From Pseudoalteromonas shioyasakiensis (GTDB taxonomy: Bacteria > Pseudomonadota > Gammaproteobacteria > Enterobacterales > Alteromonadaceae): a stretch of DNA of 64,000 nt. Below are positions 17,114 through 24,930 of this stretch, piece after piece. Each line of letters begins with the position of its first letter. Within the stretch, counting starts at the first letter, position 1. Where the stretch lies: NCBI RefSeq assembly GCF_001550135.1, contig NZ_LRUE01000015.1:124001-188000 (forward strand), written 5' to 3'. Both the position numbers and the translations under genes were made by a program. The notes under the pieces were generated by a model that saw only the letters and a program-made list of their open reading frames with translations, was not told where the DNA came from and did not search any database.

Positions 17114-20100
17114 TTAATTTTTTATCAGAGCAAGCATTTGCTCTTCATCAAACTGAGTGAAACTCATTGATTTTTCGGTAAATAATGCATCAACAAGGGC
17201 TTGCTTATGCTGCTGCATTTTAAATACTTTTTGTTCAATTGAGTTAGCCATAATCAATTTATAAACAAACACTGGGTTAGTTTGGCCAATACGGTAGGCA
17301 CGATCTGTCGCTTGTTTCTCAACAGCAGGGTTCCACCAAGGATCAAAATGAATCACAGTATCGGCTTGAGTTAGGTTTAACCCTGTACCGCCGGCTTTTA
17401 AGCTAATTAAAAACACGGATGTATCACCTTGAGTAAACTCTTCGATAACACGGTCGCGGTGTCTTGTTTGCCCGGTAAGCATACTAAAACTGATGCCTAA
17501 TTCATTTAATCGCTCTGCTATCACATCAAGTGCCATGGTGAATTGACTGAAAATAATCACCTTACGACCTTCGCTAAGCATGATAGGCAAATGCTTAGAT
17601 AACCATTCAAGTTTAGCGCTACCAGCCTGTGAACTAGGGTCGATCAATTTTGGATGACAACAGATTTGTCTGAGCTTTAATAATGCATCTAAAAAGGCTA
17701 GCTTACTTTTTTGTACTCCTTGCTGTGCAAATAGGTCGACTAATTTCTGCTCTAAAGATTCAGTTATACCGTTGTAAATTTCTTTTTGTTTGCTCTCAAA
17801 TTCAAACTCTTTAACTAGCTCAGTCTTCTCTGGTAGCTCTTGCGTTACCTGTGCTTTAGTACGACGCAAGATAAATGGCATGATCAACGACTTAAGTTCA
17901 TCAGCTCGGGCAACGTCGTTATCACGCTCAATTGGCGTTTGAAAATAGCTCTTAAAATGTGCTTGCGAACCAAGTAAAGAAGGCATTGCAAAGTCGAGCA
18001 AAGATTTAAGCTCAAATAAGTTATTTTCGATAGGCGTGCCGCTTAAGCAGAGCTTAAAGTCAGCATTAAGGCGCTTAACCAAGCGTGAAACCTGCGCAGC
18101 GTCGTTTTTAATATATTGCGCTTCATCAAGAATGATGTTTTCAAAATACAGCGGCGAATAAAAGGCAATATCACGCTTCAATAGAGGATAAGTTGTTAAA
18201 ATACAATCTGCTTGCGACAACTGTTGTAATTGGTCGCTGCGCGCAGCACCGAAGACGGTGGTAATTTTTAAGTTACTCGCAAATTTATTAATTTCACTTT
18301 GCCAGTTACCAACCAAGCTGGTTGGGCAAACAATTAACGTGGGGCCTGCTTGTGGTGATTGCTTGGCATTAGCTAAAAAGGCAATAACTTGTAGAGTTTT
18401 ACCTAGCCCCATGTCATCAGCCAAAATACCACCAAGCTGGTGACGTTTTAAAAAGTTAAGCCAATCAACACCATGTTGTTGATACTCACGCAATTGCACA
18501 CCCTGGTTTAAGCCTTGAATATCGGACTTTTTAATAAGCTGTTGTGAGCTATTTAATTCAGCTAGGTAAGCATCTAGAGCATCGTCAACAATATTAACCT
18601 TAATTGCTTTTTGCTCGATGAGCTTAGGCAAAAACGACAAAGGCATTAAGATTTCGTCACGGGTTTTAATATGCTCAAAACGTTCACGATAATCATTAAG
18701 CTGCATCATCGCGGCCTTTTCAACCACAGCAAAGCGTTTTCCTACAGTAAAGTAATAAAAACGCTCACTTTGTCGATTAAGCGATTGATAAGTATTGTTA
18801 TCAGTGACAAACAACTGTTGAGTTTTAACACCAGAGATCACGATTTTACTAACTATCTGATGACCTTTACCACGCTCAACTTGCAGTGAAAGCTGTTTAA
18901 GGACTTTGCCGACGGCTAACTCATCATTAATTTTCCAACCGCGTTTTAATAAGTTTGGAATTATTTCAAACTTTAACCAGTGCTCATGAATAACCGATTG
19001 TTTATTAAAGATAAACTCTGTTTGTAAAGCCCCTTTACATAATTCAAAGCCAAGGTTAGTTAATTCATTTACAACGGTGTTTTCTAATGACTGGTTTAAT
19101 ATATCAGCTGGCGCCTGGCTTAAATCATACAAAGAGTTTTGATAATTAAACTGCAATCCTAAGCGGATTGTGCCCTCGTCATTATTAATACTGATGACAG
19201 GGAATACAGTTCGAGCTAGGCTTTTTTTGCTTTCCTTAAATGCATGAGGGATCACACCTTCACCAAAATTATCATTGAGCTGTTGATAAACGCGGTCAAA
19301 GTTCTCTGTGTGAATAGCAGGCATATTGGCAAGTAGCGCTATTTCATCAGCCGTTAACGGAGTACGAATTCGGCCTACTTTTAGCTTTTCAGGGTCAAGG
19401 TAAGTAGGGGGCGTTGTTTTTAACAATAACCAATTATCTTGCCCAGCAAGCGTCATGCTCAATGACGTTAAGTCTTTGTTTTGTTTCCAATCAAACTCTA
19501 ACGCTTGCATACTGTCAGCTTTAATTGCTTGGCGCGAACGGCCTAAAAACAAACGCTGGGTGGCAATTAATTGCTGTAGTGCTGCAAAGCCCCATTGACC
19601 TTTAAGCTCTAGTTTACCAAGGGCATTTTGAGAACGGATCCAGCTATATAACCGAAAATCCGATTCTAATAAATCAGTGGGGGTTACAAAACTATTTAAT
19701 TGCTGCTCGGTAAGGTTACGACCAAGCGTATAGTTATGCTCAGCGTCATAATTAGCTATTTTAGGGGTAAGGGTTACAACTGATTTCTCTACATCAAGAA
19801 CAAATAATAAAACCTGTTTGGCATTGTCACTAGCAACTTGCTTAAGGGTTTTTAGCTCACTAAACCAATCGTTAATGATGTAGTCTTCACCATAGTCACC
19901 TGAATGTTCAATTTTGAGTTTTAGGAGCACAGCTGCAATATGACGGCATTTAGTTTTAGAGCCACAAGTACAATGCGAATCGACCGAAAAACCACTTGGT
20001 AATTTACTGATCTCAATATGCTGAGTAAAAGTATTCCCTTCGTTACCAAACATAGATGCATCAATAACGCTAAAATCACTGTTATGTTCTAACCAGTTGA

Positions 20101-20257
20101 TTTGGCCGTTCTGGTGATACTCTTTTGCTTTACTTAACACATGCGGCTTAAATAGCTGTTTAATGAAGCGCTCAGACAGAGGAAACTGAGTTTCTTGCTC
20201 TTGTTTGATTTCTTCAAAGATAGCTAATAAGTCATTTTTGGATAAGTTAGCAGACAT
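17114..20257 (-). CDS. SWIM zinc-finger SNF2/Rad54-family DNA translocase
   Basis: 1047 residues. The N-terminal SWIM finger has Cys96-x-Cys98 and Cys104-x-His106 (CTCGSKTKCRH). A middle SNF2-associated region precedes the two helicase lobes: Walker A DDMGLGKT at about residue 615, DEAQ box (ILDEAQYIKN) near 710, LSGTPIENN, and the C-lobe ending with HFDPWWNPAVEKQATDRAYRIGQ. Such RapA/HepA-like ATPases move along duplex DNA and remodel protein-DNA complexes. The gene lies next to the iteron cluster behind parB. The position is notable but may be accidental. Its promoter must lie in or near the iterons. Confidence 0.92.
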   Translation of the reverse strand: MSANLSKNDLLAIFEEIKQEQETQFPLSERFIKQLFKPHVLSKAKEYHQNGQINWLEHNSDFSVIDASMFGNEGNTFTQHIEISKLPSGFSVDSHCTCGSKTKCRHIAAVLLKLKIEHSGDYGEDYIINDWFSELKTLKQVASDNAKQVLLFVLDVEKSVVTLTPKIANYDAEHNYTLGRNLTEQQLNSFVTPTDLLESDFRLYSWIRSQNALGKLELKGQWGFAALQQLIATQRLFLGRSRQAIKADSMQALEFDWKQNKDLTSLSMTLAGQDNWLLLKTTPPTYLDPEKLKVGRIRTPLTADEIALLANMPAIHTENFDRVYQQLNDNFGEGVIPHAFKESKKSLARTVFPVISINNDEGTIRLGLQFNYQNSLYDLSQAPADILNQSLENTVVNELTNLGFELCKGALQTEFIFNKQSVIHEHWLKFEIIPNLLKRGWKINDELAVGKVLKQLSLQVERGKGHQIVSKIVISGVKTQQLFVTDNNTYQSLNRQSERFYYFTVGKRFAVVEKAAMMQLNDYRERFEHIKTRDEILMPLSFLPKLIEQKAIKVNIVDDALDAYLAELNSSQQLIKKSDIQGLNQGVQLREYQQHGVDWLNFLKRHQLGGILADDMGLGKTLQVIAFLANAKQSPQAGPTLIVCPTSLVGNWQSEINKFASNLKITTVFGAARSDQLQQLSQADCILTTYPLLKRDIAFYSPLYFENIILDEAQYIKNDAAQVSRLVKRLNADFKLCLSGTPIENNLFELKSLLDFAMPSLLGSQAHFKSYFQTPIERDNDVARADELKSLIMPFILRRTKAQVTQELPEKTELVKEFEFESKQKEIYNGITESLEQKLVDLFAQQGVQKSKLAFLDALLKLRQICCHPKLIDPSSQAGSAKLEWLSKHLPIMLSEGRKVIIFSQFTMALDVIAERLNELGISFSMLTGQTRHRDRVIEEFTQGDTSVFLISLKAGGTGLNLTQADTVIHFDPWWNPAVEKQATDRAYRIGQTNPVFVYKLIMANSIEQKVFKMQQHKQALVDALFTEKSMSFTQFDEEQMLALIKN

Positions 20258-20477
20258 AACGCTTTTGGCAGTAAAAACAAAAAATAATTCTGCCAGTATA
20301 TGATCTATCGGACCAGAGCTAAAGCACTATTGAGCAATATTGGACTGGTTGGAGCTGATAACTTGGTAAAAATCTGCTTTAAAATAAAATCAAAGCTGAA
20401 AACTGACATGCTGAGTATTTAACAAACAACAATCGCACAAGATATAAACAGGTTAATAACAAGGCAGGGGCTTTACA

Positions 20478-20672
20478 GATCAATTTTTTACTAAGCAATC
20501 TAATTATGAGAGTAAAAAACCTGTAAAGGGGTTATTAGTTGGTAAAAAACTGATCTGAGAGTGTAATAAGTACCAATTTTACTGGTAATAGATCAATATT
20601 TTACTAACGAAAGGGAAGGGGAGATCACGCTTTTACTAACAGTAAAAGCGTGAGAGATCATTCTTTTACTAA
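20478..20672. repeat. Iteron cluster downstream of parB (five copies)
   Basis: Five 17-bp repeats of the form GATCannnTTTTACTAA: 20478-20494 (+), 20539-20555 (-), 20591-20607 (+), 20623-20639 (+) and 20656-20672 (+). The last one abuts the parB stop. All contain a GATC (Dam) site. The same 17-mer recurs in the parA-rep gap, and 20478-20494 is identical to 23251-23267. These are probably Rep binding sites, acting as an accessory origin segment or as a copy-control (handcuffing) locus. An 8-bp inverted pair CTTTACAG/CTGTAAAG (20471-20478, 20521-20528) flanks part of the cluster. Of the rest of the 20258-20477 gap, I see only a degenerate copy near 20364. Confidence 0.85.
20625..20653. other. 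Perfect palindrome behind parB, candidate parS centromere
   Basis: Arms TCACGCTTTTACT (20625-20637) and AGTAAAAGCGTGA (20641-20653) are perfect over 13 bp around AAC. No T-run follows on either strand, so it is not a simple terminator. In P1 and F, whose ParA type is shared here, the centromere lies just downstream of parB, as this does. It overlaps an iteron, so it could instead be a Rep site. Confidence 0.5.
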
Positions 20673-21635
20673 CTAATTAAAGCTATTTAATAGCTTAGTT
20701 AGCTGCTCTAAGCGTTTGTCTGTCATCACTTTATTATCGATTTTCACAGATAAATCACCGCTTTTTATGTTACGTTGTACGCTGACAAACTCACTATCAA
20801 TAAGGGCTTCACGACGGCTTGGCGCTGCTGGCTCAGCAGTTAATAGCTTGGTAATTGCAAGAGCACGTTTATCATCGCTGCTGATTTGCGCTATTTCGCT
20901 ATCACTACTTACGTCATTTACAAGCTTGGTAAACAGCTGCTCATCACGCTCTTTGGCACTAATAAGCTTTTTAGCTACTTCACGGCCAACATGATTCGCA
21001 GTTGGGTAAAGACTTAAAACCTCAGAAGGTAGATTCTCAAACGCTTTAATAGCATCAGCAATAGCAGTGTGTGATACACCTTCAATTGCCGCAATCTCAC
21101 GATAAGAGCCTTTTTTCCCCTCAGCAATAAGCTCATCACGGGTCTGTTGATATGCTTGACCTAGCTCCCATAGACTTGGGGCAATGTATTGATCAGATGA
21201 TACAGCAAGAATTTTAGCATCTTGATCTGTGAAATCTTCAGAGCTTAAAACTAAGTAATCAGAGTTACTTAAGATACATGCTTTTCGACGACGAGAACCT
21301 GCTAATACAAGCATTTCGTCACCTTTATCCCAACATAGGGCAGGGTGCTGGTTACGGCCGTCTTCGGCAATTGCAGGAAGGATATCGGCAACTGACTTTT
21401 CATTTAGTAATGATTGTACACGGCGGTTTTTACCATAGACCTTTGTTTTAGCTTCAATTTCTGAGCTTGGAATAACCTTACACACCAAAGTAATTTGACG
21501 TGTAGGATCGCTTGGAGCAGGCATACTGATAACATCACCAGCAGAAGCTTGCTCTAGCAAAGCATCTAAACTGCTACTTTCGATAGACGTTGAAAAAGGG
21601 TCTAAGCTGGTATCGTTTTTACGTTTTTTAGCCAT
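20673..21635 (-). CDS. parB: Partition protein ParB (P1/F-like)
   Basis: 320 residues. Central ParB/Spo0J fold: VYGKNRRVQSLLNEKSVADILPAIAEDGRNQHPALCW at about 80-120, GSRRRKACI (Box II-like) and an HTH, GSYREIAAIEGVSHTAIADAIKAFENLP, at about 175-205. The C-terminus is a short dimerisation region. It binds the centromere and activates the ParA ATPase. It starts 14 bp after parA ends, in one operon, as in P1 and F. The lysine-rich N-terminus probably contacts ParA. Confidence 0.92.
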   Translation of the reverse strand: MAKKRKNDTSLDPFSTSIESSSLDALLEQASAGDVISMPAPSDPTRQITLVCKVIPSSEIEAKTKVYGKNRRVQSLLNEKSVADILPAIAEDGRNQHPALCWDKGDEMLVLAGSRRRKACILSNSDYLVLSSEDFTDQDAKILAVSSDQYIAPSLWELGQAYQQTRDELIAEGKKGSYREIAAIEGVSHTAIADAIKAFENLPSEVLSLYPTANHVGREVAKKLISAKERDEQLFTKLVNDVSSDSEIAQISSDDKRALAITKLLTAEPAAPSRREALIDSEFVSVQRNIKSGDLSVKIDNKVMTDKRLEQLTKLLNSFN

Positions 21636-21649
21636 TTTTATTAATTACC

Positions 21650-22888
21650 TTACTTAGCTGTATTTAGAGACGATTGAGTTGACTGCCAATTAGAACGGAT
21701 CAGCATTTCAAGTTCATCAACTACATCTTTGATATTTTCTTGCGCACGAAGTAGTGACTCACGACTAGCTAAGCTATCTGACGTTTTTTGATCAAAAATG
21801 GTATTAAAAGAAGATGAGCTGGCGGTAATTGCCGAGCTATGATTAATTGGGTAACTCATTACTTGACGACCAAATGCACTACGAACATCTTTAACGATGT
21901 CGCGCTGTGAATGGTTCCCTTTAACATAGTTAGTTACTAAGAATTGCATGAAGTCCCAACCTTGGTGGCCAAGCGCAGCAACTGTATGGTAAATCTCGCC
22001 TAATCGCTTTAAGTATTTATTGTTTGCATCAAAGTCTACAGCTTCAGGATGAACAGGAATAAGCATCGATGTAGAAGCCATTAATGCATTATAAAACATA
22101 AAGTTAAGTGATGGAGCTGTATCAATTAGAATAATATCAAATTGATCTTTTACCGGTTCAATAACTTTTTCGAGCAATTTATGATAGTGACGAGTTTTAT
22201 CATAACTAGAGCTATCTTTTAATAAAGTTGCTGTTTCATGCTCGAAGTAAAAGTCATCCATACCAGAAGGCAAAATACGTATATTAGGTATATGGGTAGG
22301 TAAGAAAGAGTTCGATACTAACTCATCCCAGGTTTCGTTTTCTTCAAGCTCAATGCAATCACGCATTAAATCACCAACTGTAATTGGATCAGGCTCACTT
22401 GGTGGGAAAAAGCTTGATGAAGAACCTTGTGGATCAAGGTCGATAATACCAATTCTGTATCGTTTAATATTGGTAGTAGCAAGTGCAGCAGCAATGTTTA
22501 CCATGCTGGTAGTTTTACCACAACCACCTTTTAAGGAGTTAATAACAATAACTTGTAATTTATCATCAACTGTACGGTGATCAGGCTTAATATCCATGAT
22601 ATCAGCCATAGCAAAGATATTTACTAAGGTATAAGCGTAGTGGCCATTTGCACCACGTTTGATATCAAGTGCATCAAAATCACCATTATCATGACGTCGT
22701 TTTAAGGTACGATTATTACAGCCTAATAAGTCAGCGGCTGCTTTTTGCGTATAAGTACGAAGTTCTTTTTCTTCAGACTTTAAATGGGCACGATAATGTT
22801 GAATACGTCCTTCTAGCGATTTTTCAGCAACTTCTGCTGTCGCTTTTAGTAACCTATAAGTGGCTAGCGCATTATTATTGATAGACAT
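21650..22888 (-). CDS. parA: Partition ATPase ParA, type Ia (with N-terminal DNA-binding domain)
   Basis: 412 residues. Deviant Walker A SLKGGCGKTT at residues 118-127, Walker A' IIDLDPQGSSS, and Walker B ILIDTAPSLNFM. The first 100 residues contain an HTH (TQKAAADLLGCNNRTLKRRHDNGDFDAL) that in P1 ParA and F SopA represses the par promoter. The length and this domain place it in the type Ia group used by plasmids and chromids rather than the chromosomal Soj type. Ribosome site GAGGAAG before the ATG. It is divergent from rep across the origin and probably autoregulated through repeats in that gap. Confidence 0.94.
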   Translation of the reverse strand: MSINNNALATYRLLKATAEVAEKSLEGRIQHYRAHLKSEEKELRTYTQKAAADLLGCNNRTLKRRHDNGDFDALDIKRGANGHYAYTLVNIFAMADIMDIKPDHRTVDDKLQVIVINSLKGGCGKTTSMVNIAAALATTNIKRYRIGIIDLDPQGSSSSFFPPSEPDPITVGDLMRDCIELEENETWDELVSNSFLPTHIPNIRILPSGMDDFYFEHETATLLKDSSSYDKTRHYHKLLEKVIEPVKDQFDIILIDTAPSLNFMFYNALMASTSMLIPVHPEAVDFDANNKYLKRLGEIYHTVAALGHQGWDFMQFLVTNYVKGNHSQRDIVKDVRSAFGRQVMSYPINHSSAITASSSSFNTIFDQKTSDSLASRESLLRAQENIKDVVDELEMLIRSNWQSTQSSLNTAK

Positions 22889-22911
22889 ACTTTCTTCCTC
22901 AAAGTTATGCT

Positions 22912-23049
22912 TTAAGTATAATGTCCATTCAAATTGCTGTAAACAAGTATTTAAGGCGACATACCTTTTATTTATAAGACATTTAATAAAAATTTGTAAC
23001 TTTACTGATGCTAAGTATAAATAAGTAAGTTTAATATCGGTTAAGTATA
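22912..23049. promoter_or_regulatory. Repeated 9-mer near the parA promoter (putative ParA operator)
   Basis: TTAAGTATA at 22912-22920 and 23041-23049 and CTAAGTATA at 23011-23019, all in the same orientation, with a related TATATAAGG near 23054. They lie 24-160 bp upstream of parA. Type Ia ParA proteins repress their own promoter, so an operator role is a reasonable guess. The repeats could also be initiator contacts in the AT-rich region. Confidence 0.4.
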
Positions 23050-23108
23050 TAGGTATATAAGGTTAAGATGCTAAAATAGTGAAATATATTACTGATTTCG
23101 TTGAATAT

Positions 23109-23184
23109 TTAGTAAAAAGCCAGATCGTGTTTTTACTTGGTAAAGATCAGATCTTTAATGACTCGCAGATCAGCCAATTACTAA
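23109..23184. repeat. Left group of origin iterons
   Basis: Iterons related to GATCannnTTTTACTAA: a back-to-back pair sharing the GATC at 23123 (minus copy 23109-23126 with 1 extra base, plus copy 23123-23139), a minus copy 23137-23153 and a plus copy 23168-23184. They are more diverged than the central ones. The overlaps create nested palindromes centred on GATC. Confidence 0.7.
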
Positions 23185-23204
23185 GCAAAAAATGAGCTTT
23201 CGAC

Positions 23205-23213
23205 TTATGCACA
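23205..23213 (+). promoter_or_regulatory. DnaA box TTATGCACA
   Basis: Matches the relaxed DnaA consensus TTATNCACA exactly. It lies between two iteron groups. A near match, TTATGCACC, follows at 23281-23289. Confidence 0.65.
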
Positions 23214-23250
23214 GTTTAACCACTGGTTTACTCACAAAAATAGTGGTGTA

Positions 23251-23267
23251 GATCAATTTTTTACTAA
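23251..23267 (+). repeat. Origin iteron identical to the copy behind parB
   Basis: GATCAATTTTTTACTAA, base for base the same as 20478-20494. It ties the two iteron clusters, 2.8 kb apart on either side of parAB, to one binding protein. Confidence 0.85.
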
Positions 23268-23316
23268 CTAAATTATAAAGTTATGCACCGAGAGCATGAC
23301 TAAAATGCACAATAAG

Positions 23317-23363
23317 TTAGTATGGATCTGATCTATAGTTGGTACAGATCAGATCTATGCTAA
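23317..23363. repeat. Central overlapping iterons (three copies)
   Basis: Minus-strand copies at 23317-23333 and 23339-23355 and a plus copy at 23347-23363. Each has a doubled core GATCTGATC or GATCAGATC, giving four GATC sites in 31 bp. The outer two form an imperfect inverted repeat around the middle. A DnaA box follows 12 bp later. Confidence 0.75.
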
Positions 23364-23375
23364 CTTAAGAGCTGT

Positions 23376-23384
23376 TTATCCACA
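23376..23384 (+). promoter_or_regulatory. Perfect DnaA box TTATCCACA
   Basis: Exact match to the strict DnaA consensus, placed inside the iteron field as in many iteron-plasmid origins. Confidence 0.85.
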
Positions 23385-23491
23385 TGGAGTTTTAAAAAAG
23401 CAATTTATGTCGTGTTAATTAGCTTTAAAAAGGTGATTCACCGGACATAATTTGAACTGAGTTAGTAAAATCGCGACCTATCAACTATAAC

Positions 23492-23508
23492 TTAGTAAAA
23501 ATCTGATC
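23492..23508 (-). repeat. Origin iteron close to rep
   Basis: TTAGTAAAAATCTGATC, the reverse form of the 17-bp iteron. A GATC-less relative (TTAGTAAAATCGCGACC) lies 13 bp to its left at about 23462. Confidence 0.75.
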
Positions 23509-23532
23509 TAAAAATCAGCTATTACGAAACAG

Positions 23533-23587
23533 TTAGTATAAAACTGATCCGAAGAAATAAATTATGATCGGATCAAGTTTATACTAA
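23533..23587. promoter_or_regulatory. Inverted iteron pair before rep, probable autoregulatory operator
   Basis: Minus copy 23533-23549 (TTAGTATAAAACTGATC) and plus copy 23571-23587 (GATCAAGTTTATACTAA) face each other across 21 bp. Both replace the TTTTTACTAA end by a TATACTAA end. They lie 70-125 bp before the rep start. Iteron initiators commonly repress their own gene as dimers at such inverted copies, while monomers bind the direct repeats. The assignment here is by analogy. Confidence 0.65.
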
Positions 23588-23657
23588 CTTAAACATTTAA
23601 CTTTTGAAGTTTTATGTGTTGTTATTAACTGTCGAAGAAAAATTGGAAATAAGAACA

Positions 23658-24872
23658 ATGAGCCGAAAGGTCAACATCTCGGTAGATAACTTACCCGATA
23701 CATTACGCGGGCAGATCCACGGGGTGGAAAGTGCAATAGATAATGAAAGTCTTGCACTATTTACAGACAACAAAGATGTGCGTGTTTCAATTGAAAATGC
23801 TGCACATGGTTTGAGAGCTTACTCAAATACATTTAATCATTATGATTTATGGGGACGATTTGTCCGTTCTGGTCATAAGAAGCTTCCGGTTGAAGAAGCA
23901 CCAAAGAAAACCATCGTTACACGAAAAATCTCTGAAAAAGTAGACGGCATTCTTTATGATGGTGAAATCAAAATTACACCTGCGGTAGTAAGCACAAGAA
24001 AAGATGGTGAAGATGTTGAATATCTTGTTTGGCCATCTGATCGTGAAGAAAAGGTCGAACGTGCCTTAATTCGTTTAGCCTCAAAAGGTAAAATTGTAAA
24101 AATCAATTTTAAGTCTGGTATTCAATACGCGGTTGTTTTTTCAATGAATGAATTAGCGCAAGAGCTGAAAGCTGTTGGTCAGTCGATGCCTTATCCGCAA
24201 ATCAAAGAATCATTAGAAGCATTACAAGGTTCTAAACTTTCTTTTAAATATTCAGCAACAGATACTCGTAACTCTGATATTGATGACTCATTTTACGAAT
24301 CGAACATGAACTTTTTATCGTCGCTTCATTTTAGTGGCAAAAAAGGTCAGGGTGGTAACGTAAAATGTGTAGCTTGTTTGAATGCCTTCGTTCATAACAT
24401 GATCGACAACCTTGAGTACAAAGGTTACTATTTTAATAGTGCTCAAGAATTAAAACGTGGTTTATCTCGTTGGATGATGCTTCGTTTATATCATCTATGG
24501 CGTTATGCGGCACCGGGTAAGACCTACCATTTCCGACTATTATCTATTATGGAAAAATATGGCTCTATTTATTCAACAGACGAAATTACCGAGAATAAAT
24601 TAAAAGCTTTGCGTCGTGATATGACTACGACAATGAAAGACTTAATTGAGAAAGGTGCAATCTCTGAATATAACATTACCAATGTCAAAGATGACAAAAC
24701 GGGTAATATTATTGATTACACATATGAGATGCATCCATCTGATCAATTTTGTGATGAGATTCTTACGCTTAATAAGCATAACAAACGAATCGAAATTCAA
24801 GGTGGGAAACGCATTGTTGAAAATGCAGTTTTAATCGATGAAGATAAAATTGAAGAAATAGTCGAAGACTAA
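23658..24872 (+). CDS. Plasmid-type replication initiator protein
   Basis: 404 residues from the ATG at 23658 (MSRKVNISVDNLPDTLRG); an in-frame TTG 18 codons upstream lacks support. Two winged-helix-like regions can be outlined: residues about 120-210 (YLVWPSDREEKVERALIRLA, then FSMNELAQELKAVGQSMPYP) and about 255-355 (LSRWMMLRLYHLWRYAAPG, then LKALRRDMTTTMKDLIEKG). This is the two-domain plan of iteron-plasmid initiators. I cannot place it surely in Rep_3, TrfA or RctB families. It is the first gene right of the iteron field, divergent from parAB, and followed by a terminator shared with tus. It presumably binds the GATC iterons and loads the helicase with DnaA. Confidence 0.82.
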   Translation: MSRKVNISVDNLPDTLRGQIHGVESAIDNESLALFTDNKDVRVSIENAAHGLRAYSNTFNHYDLWGRFVRSGHKKLPVEEAPKKTIVTRKISEKVDGILYDGEIKITPAVVSTRKDGEDVEYLVWPSDREEKVERALIRLASKGKIVKINFKSGIQYAVVFSMNELAQELKAVGQSMPYPQIKESLEALQGSKLSFKYSATDTRNSDIDDSFYESNMNFLSSLHFSGKKGQGGNVKCVACLNAFVHNMIDNLEYKGYYFNSAQELKRGLSRWMMLRLYHLWRYAAPGKTYHFRLLSIMEKYGSIYSTDEITENKLKALRRDMTTTMKDLIEKGAISEYNITNVKDDKTGNIIDYTYEMHPSDQFCDEILTLNKHNKRIEIQGGKRIVENAVLIDEDKIEEIVED

Positions 24873-24898
24873 TTTCTTTAATACTACTAACTACAAAT

Positions 24899-24925
24899 AA
24901 AAGGCCACTGATGTGGCCTTTTTAA
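24899..24925. terminator. Bidirectional terminator between rep and tus
   Basis: 10-bp stem AAAAGGCCAC/GTGGCCTTTT with a TGAT loop, T-run to the right and A-run to the left, between convergent rep (ends 24872) and tus (ends 24931). Confidence 0.88.
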
Positions 24926-24930
24926 CATAA

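Larger units (their letters stand above)
22889..23657. other. Replication origin of the replicon (oriII-like)
   Basis: 769-bp gene-free segment between divergent parA and rep. From left to right it has three TTAAGTATA-like repeats, an AT-rich tract (about 22970-23110, candidate unwinding element), a field of GATC-containing iterons (23109-23587), DnaA boxes, and an inverted iteron pair just before rep. I count 13 GATC sites between 23123 and 23574, far above chance. The layout matches iteron-plasmid and chromid origins controlled by an initiator plus DnaA and Dam. Confidence 0.88.

Noticed and set aside
20625..20653. Palindrome behind parB as a simple terminator
   Set aside because: Neither strand has a T-run after the stem, and it overlaps an iteron.
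23604..23657. Longer rep reading frame starting at TTG 23604
   Set aside because: No ribosome site before the TTG, and the 18 extra residues are hydrophobic and unlike an initiator N-terminus. ATG 23658 is preferred.
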